This document shows, in pieces, positions 1 through 5,936 of a stretch of 7,399 nucleotides of DNA. How positions within the stretch are numbered: the stretch's first letter is position 1; each line of letters starts with the position of its first letter. This DNA is from Candidatus Latescibacterota bacterium. Lineage in GTDB: Bacteria; Krumholzibacteriota; Krumholzibacteriia; WVZY01; JAKEHA01. A program made the position numbers and the translations under genes. The notes beneath the pieces were generated by a model. It saw nothing but the letters and a program-made list of their open reading frames with translations. It was not told where the DNA came from and did no database searches. Where the stretch lies: NCBI GenBank assembly GCA_022615275.1, contig JAKEHA010000183.1, forward strand, positions 1-7,399, given 5' to 3'.

Positions 1-534
1 CATGGTGGCGTCGCGGAGCTCGCGAATCGCCCAGGTGACGTCCTGATAGGCGGCGGTCAGCGCGGGGTCCGCGTCCCACGTCGGCGGTGACGGCAATCGC
101 GTGGCCACCTCGGTCACGTCTTCATCCCACGTGCGCGCAAAGTCGTTCCACTTCTCGATGTGCGCGTCGCCTTCGGCGCCCGGCTGCTCGAAGTCGTAGA
201 ACGGCTCGCCAAGCTGCTCGCATTCGTCGCGGCCTCGATCGGCCAGATCTTCGATCGCATCGATGGCCCGCAGAAGGTCCTCGATCATCGACGGATCGAC
301 GGTCGAAGCGGGAGCCGCCTGCGACGGGGGCGCTTCCTGATACAGCACCGTTTCCAGGTCGGAGATCTCGCTCTGGTAGCGCGAGCTATCCAACTGCGCG
401 GGCCCTTCTTCGCGACTGCTGTCCGCGGCGGCTTGCGGAGCGACGGTCATGCTACGCGTCGAGAGCTTCATGACGCCGGCGAGGGCAAACGTAACGACGA
501 CGGCGGTGATCATCGTGGCAGGACGTGGAAGCAT
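1..534 (-). CDS. Membrane-anchored protein of unknown function (N-terminal part, cut by window edge)
   Basis: An open frame of 178 codons runs from ATG at 534 and is still open at base 1, so the C-terminus lies outside the window. A GGAGGG Shine-Dalgarno sequence six bases before the ATG fixes the start. Residues about 6-23 (PATMITAVVVTFALAGVM) form one hydrophobic segment with few charges, read as a signal-anchor or uncleaved signal peptide. The rest is acidic and hydrophilic, with an Ala/Pro/Ser-rich stretch around residues 66-80, then a Glu/Asp-rich part with several Trp (W129, W136, W153, W168). It is probably exported or periplasmic and tethered by the N-terminus. I recognise no domain. 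The codon pattern is typical of a real gene here, with mostly G/C third positions and no in-frame stop. It lies 182 bases downstream of the SGNH hydrolase on the same strand and could be co-transcribed with it. Confident as a gene, function unknown. Confidence 0.8.
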   Translation of the reverse strand, partial: MLPRPATMITAVVVTFALAGVMKLSTRSMTVAPQAAADSSREEGPAQLDSSRYQSEISDLETVLYQEAPPSQAAPASTVDPSMIEDLLRAIDAIEDLADRGRDECEQLGEPFYDFEQPGAEGDAHIEKWNDFARTWDEDVTEVATRLPSPPTWDADPALTAAYQDVTWAIRELRDATM

Positions 535-716
535 CGGAATCCCTCCAAATAGCCCCGGCGACCCCGCTGAGGCTCGACTTCACCGTATCGAGCAAGAGGG
601 ATTCCAATCCCCAAAACGGACCTAAGTGACGGTTAAAGCGGAAGTTTCGGATCGAGGAAGGCATCTGCGAGCACGGGGGCGATCGCAATCAGCAAGATCC
701 AGCTGGGGGTCGTCGT
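535..716. other. Intergenic gap with inverted repeats
   Basis: This 182-base gap separates the SGNH hydrolase stop from the start of the next minus-strand gene. It contains a perfect 6-bp inverted repeat, GCTCGA (572-577) and TCGAGC (588-593), with a 10-base spacer. It also contains a small hairpin, GGGAT-TCCA-ATCCC (598-611), followed on the minus strand by TCTT. Either could be a weak terminator or an operator. I see no convincing promoter and no good small gene. A 32-codon frame starting ATG at 720 overlaps the hydrolase stop as ATGA, but its Arg-rich composition looks like noise. Confidence 0.4.
572..593. repeat. Inverted repeat GCTCGA-N10-TCGAGC
   Basis: The two 6-base arms are exact reverse complements, separated by 10 bases. 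The element lies about 40-60 bases upstream of the minus-strand gene starting at 534. That position suits an operator for that gene or a weak hairpin after the SGNH hydrolase. It is short enough to arise by chance. Confidence 0.3.
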
Positions 717-1898
717 TCATTCGCCCCACTCCCCCTTCGCCGTTCGCGCGGCGCTCGCCGCCAATACGCGCGGCGCGAGTACCCGGGCCAGCTCGTGTCC
801 CGCGGCACTCGCACCGGCCCGATTGAAATGGAAATCGTCGTAGAAATAATCGCGCGACTTCGGGATCGCACGCGCGAGATCGCACAAGAGAAGCGAGTCC
901 TCCTTGGCCACCGCGCGCATGACGTCGTTCAGCCGTGCCAGTGCACCCTCCATCGTGTTCTCGCGGTACGTCACGTCGTCGTACATGCGCATCCAGTGAA
1001 ACTCGCGCGCGCCCGGATCGACGGTCGAATTCCACGTGCTGGGGTGGGTCGCGAAGACGAGGTCGACGCCGTGCGCGCGCGCGATCCCGGCGATCGAGCG
1101 CAGGTTGGCGCGGTAGCCGGCCGGATCGACGCGAACGTCGGCGTCGGTTTCGGGCGTTGCCTTCTGCAGCGCGATCTTGCGCGCGTAGTCGCTCTTGAGC
1201 GTGCGCGTTTCGAGAACGCTCGCGGGATCGGGGGCGGCGTGGCGCCTGGCGTACGCGAGGCGCCGTACGATCTGCGAACTCAAGAGCAGCCGCTTGTACC
1301 AGGAGCGCCTTGGCGGCGGGTAGGTTTCGTAATGCAGGTAGTCGAAGCCCTGGATCGCTCGGCGCATGTCGTTCGCTCCCGCGAGAACGACGATCGCGTC
1401 GGGTTCGAGGTGGACGAGACGCTGCGCGATCATGGCGACGTGGTCGTCGCTCGCGGTGCCCGAGATTCCGACGTTGTAGACCTTCGGAGCGAGTGCCGGC
1501 CCCGAGCGTGTGGCCAGCTCGTTCTGCATCACGCGCGCGAGGTCGTCGGCGTCGTCGAGGTAGAAGCATTCGGCCGTGCTCCCGCCCACCACGAAGACGC
1601 GGTACTCGCGCAAGGGCTTGGGAACGAGGAGCGAATCGCCGCGAAAGCCGTACGAATTGGTCGTGAAGGAGTTCCGCCCCTCGATCCCGGCGAGCCCGGG
1701 CTCGGCTTCGGTCTCGGCCGCGTACCCGCGCGGGTACTCGAAGCGAAGGTACGGGTTCGAAGCGCCGACGTGGCGCGCCCCGCCGGGCGTCGGTTCCGCC
1801 ACCGGCGCTAGGACGCGCAGCACGATCTCCCACGCGAACGCGGCGAACGCGAGCGCGGCGAGGGCCAGGACGATGCGGGAGCGCGGTGATCGGATCAT
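717..1898 (-). CDS. Membrane-anchored SGNH/GDSL-type hydrolase
   Basis: A 393-residue protein predicted to hydrolyse or transfer ester groups (lipase, esterase or O-acyl modification class) at the outer face of the inner membrane. Residues 9-31 form one N-terminal hydrophobic helix after a basic start (MIRSPRSR). The SGNH blocks occur in order. Block I is VVGGSTAE with nucleophile Ser107. Block II is NVGISGTAS around Gly144. Block III is AGANDMRR with Asn176. The last is YDDFHFN with Asp354 and His357 as the DxxH pair. NSYGFRG (81-87), upstream of block I, is typical of the membrane-anchored SGNH subgroup found near polysaccharide acetylation genes. The ATG at 1898 is preferred. A longer in-frame version from 1973 would cover the promoter and ribosome site of the divergent selenoprotein gene. 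No clear Shine-Dalgarno precedes the ATG, which fits a very short leader. The substrate is not determinable; no MBOAT acyltransferase is next to it. Confidence 0.88.
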   Translation of the reverse strand: MIRSPRSRIVLALAALAFAAFAWEIVLRVLAPVAEPTPGGARHVGASNPYLRFEYPRGYAAETEAEPGLAGIEGRNSFTTNSYGFRGDSLLVPKPLREYRVFVVGGSTAECFYLDDADDLARVMQNELATRSGPALAPKVYNVGISGTASDDHVAMIAQRLVHLEPDAIVVLAGANDMRRAIQGFDYLHYETYPPPRRSWYKRLLLSSQIVRRLAYARRHAAPDPASVLETRTLKSDYARKIALQKATPETDADVRVDPAGYRANLRSIAGIARAHGVDLVFATHPSTWNSTVDPGAREFHWMRMYDDVTYRENTMEGALARLNDVMRAVAKEDSLLLCDLARAIPKSRDYFYDDFHFNRAGASAAGHELARVLAPRVLAASAARTAKGEWGE

Positions 1899-1911
1899 GG
1901 ACACTCGCGGT

Positions 1912-1941
1912 ATTCTAGCGCGCGGGGCGATTGACGCGCAA
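1912..1941 (-). promoter_or_regulatory. Putative promoter of the SGNH hydrolase gene
   Basis: On the minus strand, TTGCGC (1941-1936, 4/6 to the sigma-70 -35) and TAGAAT (1917-1912, 5/6 to the -10) are separated by 18 bases. Transcription would start near 1905, leaving only about seven bases before the ATG at 1898. This would explain why no Shine-Dalgarno is visible. The -35 shares a base with the -35 of the divergent selenoprotein promoter. Confidence 0.4.
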
Positions 1942-1959
1942 ACGCCGCCTTCGTATGCT
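1931..1959 (+). promoter_or_regulatory. Putative sigma-70 promoter of the selW-like gene
   Basis: TTGACG (1931-1936, 5/6 to the -35 consensus) and TATGCT (1954-1959, 4/6 to the -10) are separated by exactly 17 bases. The predicted start near 1966 gives a leader of about 19 bases, just enough to carry the Shine-Dalgarno at 1975-1979. The spacing and fit to the downstream gene support it. Confidence 0.55.
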
Positions 1960-1974
1960 GGCACGGTTGACAAA

Positions 1975-1979
1975 GGAGG
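1975..1979 (+). promoter_or_regulatory. Ribosome binding site of the selW-like gene
   Basis: AAAGGAGG contains the full GGAGG core, five bases before the ATG at 1985. It is one of the strongest ribosome sites in the window. It shows that the short frame interrupted by TGA is meant to be translated from this ATG. Confidence 0.8.
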
Positions 1980-1984
1980 CGATC

Positions 1985-2206
1985 ATGCACGTATCGATCG
2001 AGTACTGCATCCCTTGAGACTACACCCCCCAGGCCTTCAGTTTGAAGGCCGCGCTTGAGAGGGCATTTCCCGGCATTCAGATCGAGCTCATCAAAGGAAA
2101 GGGCGGGGCGTTCGAGATTCGAAGCGGCGAGACGCTGGTGTTCTCGAAGAAGAAATCGGGGCGCTTCCCGAGCAACGACGAAATCGTCGCCGCCCTGAAA
2201 GGGTAG
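1985..2206 (+). CDS. SelW-like selenoprotein (Rdx family, CxxU) with in-frame TGA read as selenocysteine
   Basis: A 73-residue protein if the TGA at 2015-2017 (codon 11) is read as selenocysteine. It begins MHVSIEYCIPU, giving Cys8-Ile-Pro-Sec11, the CxxU redox motif of the SelW/SelT/SelH (Rdx) thioredoxin-like family. After the UGA the same frame continues without interruption. It keeps the family features: DYTPQAFSLKAALERAFPG, then a GKGGAFEIR strand, LVFSKK, and SGRFPSNDEIVAALKG at the end, stopping at TAG 2204-2206. Small SelW-like proteins are normally about this length. They are cytosolic thiol/selenol oxidoreductases of uncertain substrate. The start is fixed by GGAGG five bases upstream. 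A perfect hairpin directly after the UGA fits a bacterial SECIS. A pseudogene would not be expected to place its only stop exactly at the motif's second redox position, or to keep the frame clean for the other 62 codons. The end lies four bases from the convergent histidine kinase stop. Incorporation is inferred, since selA/B/C/D are not in the window. Confidence 0.9.
2015..2050 (+). promoter_or_regulatory. UGA-Sec codon and putative bacterial SECIS hairpin
   Basis: After the UGA (2015-2017) the RNA can fold GGCCTTCA (2032-2039) against TGAAGGCC (2043-2050). This is a perfect 8-bp stem with loop G2040-U-U. The loop G is 23 bases after the UGA and is followed by U. Bacterial SECIS elements lie within the coding region right after the UGA and need a G-U in the apical loop for SelB binding. 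The Escherichia coli fdhF element has its loop G at a similar distance, about 19-20 bases. The bulged U known from fdhF is not evident here. Confidence 0.7.
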
Positions 2207-2210
2207 CGCG

Positions 2211-3833
2211 TCACTCGGACGCAATCGTGCGACGCAGCGTCTGCGCGAGCGTCGCGGCGTCGAACGGCTTCGCCGCCACGGCGTCGACGCCCGAGCCGAT
2301 GGGTGCCGAGACCAGGTTCTCCCCGTAACCGGTGGTCAGGATCACCGCGACGCCGGGCTGCAGCGCCTTGAGCTGCCGCGCCAGCTCGATGCCCGTCAGT
2401 CGCGGCATGGTCTGGTCGGTGATGACGGCGCGGAATGCGGTTGGGTCGTCACGAAACGCCTTCAACGCATCCTCGCTGGACGTGAAGGAAGTCACGCGGT
2501 AGCCGCGAGCGACCAGAATTCGCTCGAGCAACTGGGCGACGTCGGCCTCGTCGTCGACGACCAAGACGTGCTCGCCGTGGCCGCGCGATTCGGCCACCCG
2601 ATGACGCAGTGCGTCCTCGGCGGCAGCGGATGCGCTCGGCAGGTACACGCGAAACGTCGAGCCGCGACCGGGATCGCTCTCGACCGTGACCGCGCCGCCG
2701 TGGCTACGCACGATGCCGTGCACGACCGACAGCCCCAGCCCGGTCCCCTCGCCCGACTTCTTGGTCGTGAAGAAGGGCTCGAACACGCGCGCCATGGTCG
2801 CGGCGTCCATCCCGGCGCCCTGATCGCGCACGGTGAGGACGACGTGCGGTCCCGGATGTATTCCGGCGCGCGCGGGCTCATGCTCGCCGACGTCCTCGTT
2901 CGTGAGCTCGACGCGCAGAACGCCGCCGGACTCGCGCATCGCGTGCGCCGCATTCGTGCACAAGTTCATGATGACCTGGTGCATCTGCGCGGGGTCGGCG
3001 ACCACGGTGTCTCCGCGCGTGGCGACGCGCTGCGAGATCTCGATGGTTGACGGGAGAGTCGAACGGACCAGGCGCAGCGCTTCGTGAATCACCAGGTGCA
3101 GTTGCAGCGGGCGCCGCTCATCGCTGCCGCCCCGTGCGAACACCAGAATTTGCTGCACCAGCTCCTTGGCTCGCAAAGAGGCGTTCATCACCTGCTCCAT
3201 GTCCGCGCGCGCGGGATGATCCTTCGCAAGCTGGTCCATCGCGATCTCGGTGTACCCGATGATGGGCGAGAGAATGTTGTTGAAGTCGTGCGCGATTCCG
3301 CCCGCCAGCGTCCCGATGGTCTCGATCTTCTGCGCCTGCTGCAACTGGATCTCGAGCTCCTTGGCCGACGCCTCCGCGCGCACGCGCTGGGTGACGTCCC
3401 ACGCCACCCCCGACACGCCGGCCACGAAGCCGTGCTCGTCGCGTCGGGGCGTGTAGATCGATTCGAACACCAGGTCGCCGACCTGCACGACGTCGTTGAC
3501 GGATTCGCCGGCCAGGCAGCGCCGCACATTGTCGACGATGCGAGGGACGTCGCGATAGATCTCGTACGCGGACTGTCCCACCACCTGCCCCGGCTTCAGT
3601 CCCAGGGCGGCGAGGCCGTGGCCCTCCGAGAGTGTAAAGACGCCGTCGCGATCGATCGCGAACGCGACGATCGGCGCCTGCTCGACCAGGGCGCGCAGGC
3701 GCTGCTCGGTGTCGCGAAGCGGCACCTGGGCCGTTCGGTACTCTTCGAGTTCGGCGCGCAGCACGTCGACCTGGCGGCGGAGTGCGTCGCGCTCGCGTAC
3801 GATCTCGGGATCGGGACGGGGAGGACGCGGCAT
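2211..3833 (-). CDS. Hybrid PAS sensor histidine kinase with C-terminal receiver domain
   Basis: A 540-residue soluble hybrid kinase. Residues 10-47 are a charged, coiled-coil-like stretch. Residues about 45-152 form a PAS domain (ALVEQAPIVAFAIDRDG at the start, WDVTQR at the end). A linker helix leads to the HisKA dimerisation domain with phospho-acceptor His182 in AGGIAHDFNNIL. The ATPase domain has the N box around Asn290/Asn294 (MNLCTNAAHAM), G1 box DQGAGM (337-342), F box FEPFFTTK and G2 box GEGTGLGLS. A receiver follows at about 422-538, with acidic pair Asp427/Asp428, acceptor Asp473 (ITDQTMP), Thr500/Thr501 and Lys522 (AKPF). There are no membrane segments and no DNA-binding output, so the signal is probably cytosolic and phosphate may pass to another protein. 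It is the last gene of the operon, 18 bases after the phosphodiesterase stop. The ATG at 3833 lacks a clear Shine-Dalgarno, which suggests translational coupling. Confidence 0.95.
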   Translation of the reverse strand: MPRPPRPDPEIVRERDALRRQVDVLRAELEEYRTAQVPLRDTEQRLRALVEQAPIVAFAIDRDGVFTLSEGHGLAALGLKPGQVVGQSAYEIYRDVPRIVDNVRRCLAGESVNDVVQVGDLVFESIYTPRRDEHGFVAGVSGVAWDVTQRVRAEASAKELEIQLQQAQKIETIGTLAGGIAHDFNNILSPIIGYTEIAMDQLAKDHPARADMEQVMNASLRAKELVQQILVFARGGSDERRPLQLHLVIHEALRLVRSTLPSTIEISQRVATRGDTVVADPAQMHQVIMNLCTNAAHAMRESGGVLRVELTNEDVGEHEPARAGIHPGPHVVLTVRDQGAGMDAATMARVFEPFFTTKKSGEGTGLGLSVVHGIVRSHGGAVTVESDPGRGSTFRVYLPSASAAAEDALRHRVAESRGHGEHVLVVDDEADVAQLLERILVARGYRVTSFTSSEDALKAFRDDPTAFRAVITDQTMPRLTGIELARQLKALQPGVAVILTTGYGENLVSAPIGSGVDAVAAKPFDAATLAQTLRRTIASE

Positions 3834-3851
3834 GCGTCAACTATACGGCAT

Positions 3852-5918
3852 TCACCGCAGCGCGTCCACGCGTACGGCGGACGGATCGTGACCCGACGCG
3901 AGCGCGTCGCGCCAGCGAACGAAGAGTTGATAGAGGTCCTCGGCGTTGATGATCTCTTCCGCGGGCACGGCCCATCCCGATGGATACGCGAGGAAGCCGT
4001 GGGTTTGCGCGCCCCCCAAACCGCCGTGGGCTCCCACCATCTCCTCGAAGCTCTCCACCTCGTCGGTGCTGGCGTGATAACGACCGTTGACGACGACGTC
4101 GCCACAGTGCGGGAACGCATCGAGGCGAAGGAGCTGTGGCGCGGCATGGGGCCCGTAGTCCGCGAGCGGATCGCTTCCCTCGACGCGGCGCTCGCGCAAG
4201 TAGTGGACGCCGCCGCGACCCATCGCGACCGGCCCGTGCAACGCGGAGCGCACCATCACGAAGCCGACTCCGTCGTGGTCGACCAGGCCCTCGATCAAAC
4301 CGGGGTGATCGGCGGCCAGCGCTTCGAGTGTCAGACGATCCGCGAGTTCGGTGAAGTAGATGAGACCCAAGTTGCCCGACGAGCACACCACCACGTCGCC
4401 GTTCGAGGCCTCGCGCTTCTTGCGGTCGCCGAGTTCGACGTAACCCTCGCGCGTGCGCCGGCGCAGGATGCGCCGGGCCGCGCGCCCGGTGAGACGGTCG
4501 TGGCGAATCGCTTCCGACAGGAGCGCGTTCACGTGCCCCCATCCTTCCGTGTCGAGCGTCGATGCGCGCACGGTGCGCGTCTTACTCACCAGGGTCTGCA
4601 CCAACTGATCGATGGTGGTGCCGTGGCGTTGGCGGAAAGGAATGCTCGCGGTCTGGCCGTGGTCGGACAACACGACGAATCGATACGGGCGTGGTGCTTC
4701 GCGCGCGGCGCGTTCCAGCGCTGCGATACGGCGGTCGATGTCGTCGAGGATGCGCAAGGCGTCGGGGCGCTCGGGGCCGGCGTGGTGCGCGACGACGTCG
4801 TAGCCGACGTACGTGATGTAAGCGCTCGGCACGCCGGCGAACATCTCGCGCATGAGCGTGTAGGTCCCCAACTCGCGCTGGGCCACGGTCGACATCGCGC
4901 GCAACAGCGGGAAACTCCCGCCGCGCGACACGCGCGGCTGGACGTTGTGCGCGTGCTGCCGAAAGGCCTCCCACCGTTCGATGGCGATCTCACGCAGCAC
5001 GAGAACCAGGGCGCGCGTGAAGTTGTAGGGGCTCACGTAGTACGAAAAATAGAGCGACGAGGTCTTGCGGACCTGGCGCGCGGGCGACGAGAACGTGCTG
5101 ATCGTGGCCACGCTCTTCTCCGCGTCGCCGGTGAACATGTTGCACACGCTCAACCCGTCCAGCCGCAAGAGACCGGCCCCGCGCGATACGCGCTGCTCGA
5201 TGTGCGCCGCGTGGGAGGGCTCGTTCGACACCACCATCTGGCCGGCGGGCTTTTCGTACCAGCGAAACCCCGGAATGTCGAAGTTGTTGCCGAAGAGAAT
5301 GCCGGCCTGGCTGGACGACGTCTGCGAGGGGACCCCGCAGTCCCAACGCAGCACACGATGCGATCCGCTTCGCACCCACCCCGCGAGCGTGGGCAGGTGC
5401 CCGTCGCGCGTCGCGCGGGCGAGGGTTTCGAAGGCGAGCCCGTCGATCTCCAGGAAGATGATCCCGGGAGGCGCGCCCTCGAGCATTGGGTGGCGATGGC
5501 GCGCGATGCGGCGCACGATGTTACGGTACACGGAGTCTTCGTCGTTGAACGCGAGCAGTGAGGCCGCGACGGTGTTGACCACGGAGAGACCGAGCGCCAC
5601 CACCATGCCGGTCGCGAACTCGGCGATGTGCAATCCGGGCACCACCAGGGCCGCAATCGACACGATCACCGCGTTTATCACGAGAGTGAGCAGGCCGAAG
5701 GACAGCACCGTGAAGGTGAGCGTGAGATAGAGGAGCAGCGGGCGCACGAGCGCGTTCAGGAGGCCGATCGCCGCCACCCCGGCCACCGCCGCACCCCACC
5801 CTTCGAGGGAGAGTCCGGGCAGCACGCGGGCCATGACCCAGAGGGCGCCGACCTCGATGGCCCACAGAGCGGTTACTCTCCGGACCACCGAGTAGAGGGA
5901 CCGAGCCGAACGACCCAC
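3852..5918 (-). CDS. Holin-4/YvlD-like membrane domain fused to alkaline-phosphatase-superfamily phosphodiesterase
   Basis: A 688-residue two-part membrane protein. Residues about 14-124 hold four hydrophobic segments (roughly 15-34, 42-58, 61-93 and 102-123) with the VLPGLSLEGW and LLNALVRPLL signatures of the phage-holin-4 superfamily (DUF360/YvlD-like). The part from about residue 150 is an alkaline-phosphatase-superfamily domain of the type I phosphodiesterase/nucleotide pyrophosphatase kind. Likely metal and catalytic residues are Asp159 (IIFLEIDG), Ser199/Thr200 in CGVPSQTSSSQAG as nucleophile, Asp374 and His378 (GYDVVAHH), Asp419-His420 (VLSDHGQ), and His631 (GAHGG) or His640 near the end. 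The metal set looks complete, so it is probably active. The substrate, perhaps a phosphodiester or phospholipid headgroup, cannot be read from the sequence. The start is GTG at 5918 with a weak ribosome site, 18 bases after the upstream hydrolase stop. Which side of the membrane carries the enzyme is not resolved. Confidence 0.9.
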   Translation of the reverse strand: MGRSARSLYSVVRRVTALWAIEVGALWVMARVLPGLSLEGWGAAVAGVAAIGLLNALVRPLLLYLTLTFTVLSFGLLTLVINAVIVSIAALVVPGLHIAEFATGMVVALGLSVVNTVAASLLAFNDEDSVYRNIVRRIARHRHPMLEGAPPGIIFLEIDGLAFETLARATRDGHLPTLAGWVRSGSHRVLRWDCGVPSQTSSSQAGILFGNNFDIPGFRWYEKPAGQMVVSNEPSHAAHIEQRVSRGAGLLRLDGLSVCNMFTGDAEKSVATISTFSSPARQVRKTSSLYFSYYVSPYNFTRALVLVLREIAIERWEAFRQHAHNVQPRVSRGGSFPLLRAMSTVAQRELGTYTLMREMFAGVPSAYITYVGYDVVAHHAGPERPDALRILDDIDRRIAALERAAREAPRPYRFVVLSDHGQTASIPFRQRHGTTIDQLVQTLVSKTRTVRASTLDTEGWGHVNALLSEAIRHDRLTGRAARRILRRRTREGYVELGDRKKREASNGDVVVCSSGNLGLIYFTELADRLTLEALAADHPGLIEGLVDHDGVGFVMVRSALHGPVAMGRGGVHYLRERRVEGSDPLADYGPHAAPQLLRLDAFPHCGDVVVNGRYHASTDEVESFEEMVGAHGGLGGAQTHGFLAYPSGWAVPAEEIINAEDLYQLFVRWRDALASGHDPSAVRVDALR

Positions 5919-5936
5919 GGCCCCGATTATTGCCGA

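Noticed and set aside
622..720. 32-codon frame starting ATG at 720, overlapping the hydrolase stop as ATGA
   Set aside because: The overlap looks like translational coupling, but the product is Arg/Asp-rich without any feature, has no own ribosome site and no family resemblance.
1958..1972. CTGGCACG resembling a sigma-54 -24 element, and TTGACA (1967-1972) as a perfect -35 box
   Set aside because: No TTGC -12 element sits at sigma-54 spacing. The TTGACA overlaps the Shine-Dalgarno, so its -10 would fall inside the coding region. The pair at 1931/1954 fits the gene better.
1899..1973. 25-residue N-terminal extension of the SGNH hydrolase
   Set aside because: It would cover the promoter and approach the ribosome site of the divergent selenoprotein gene. 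The residues look random, and a normal basic-plus-hydrophobic anchor starts at the ATG at 1898.
1985..2206. Interpretation of the selW-like gene as a pseudogene with a nonsense mutation
   Set aside because: The single stop is specifically TGA at the Sec position of CxxU, the rest of the frame is intact and family-like, and a hairpin follows the UGA.
3084..5561. An 825-codon plus-strand open frame
   Set aside because: It lies antisense to the phosphodiesterase fusion and the histidine kinase, both of which have clear family motifs. Its product is rich in His/Arg/Val/Asp repeats with no domain, as expected for a shadow frame in GC-rich DNA.
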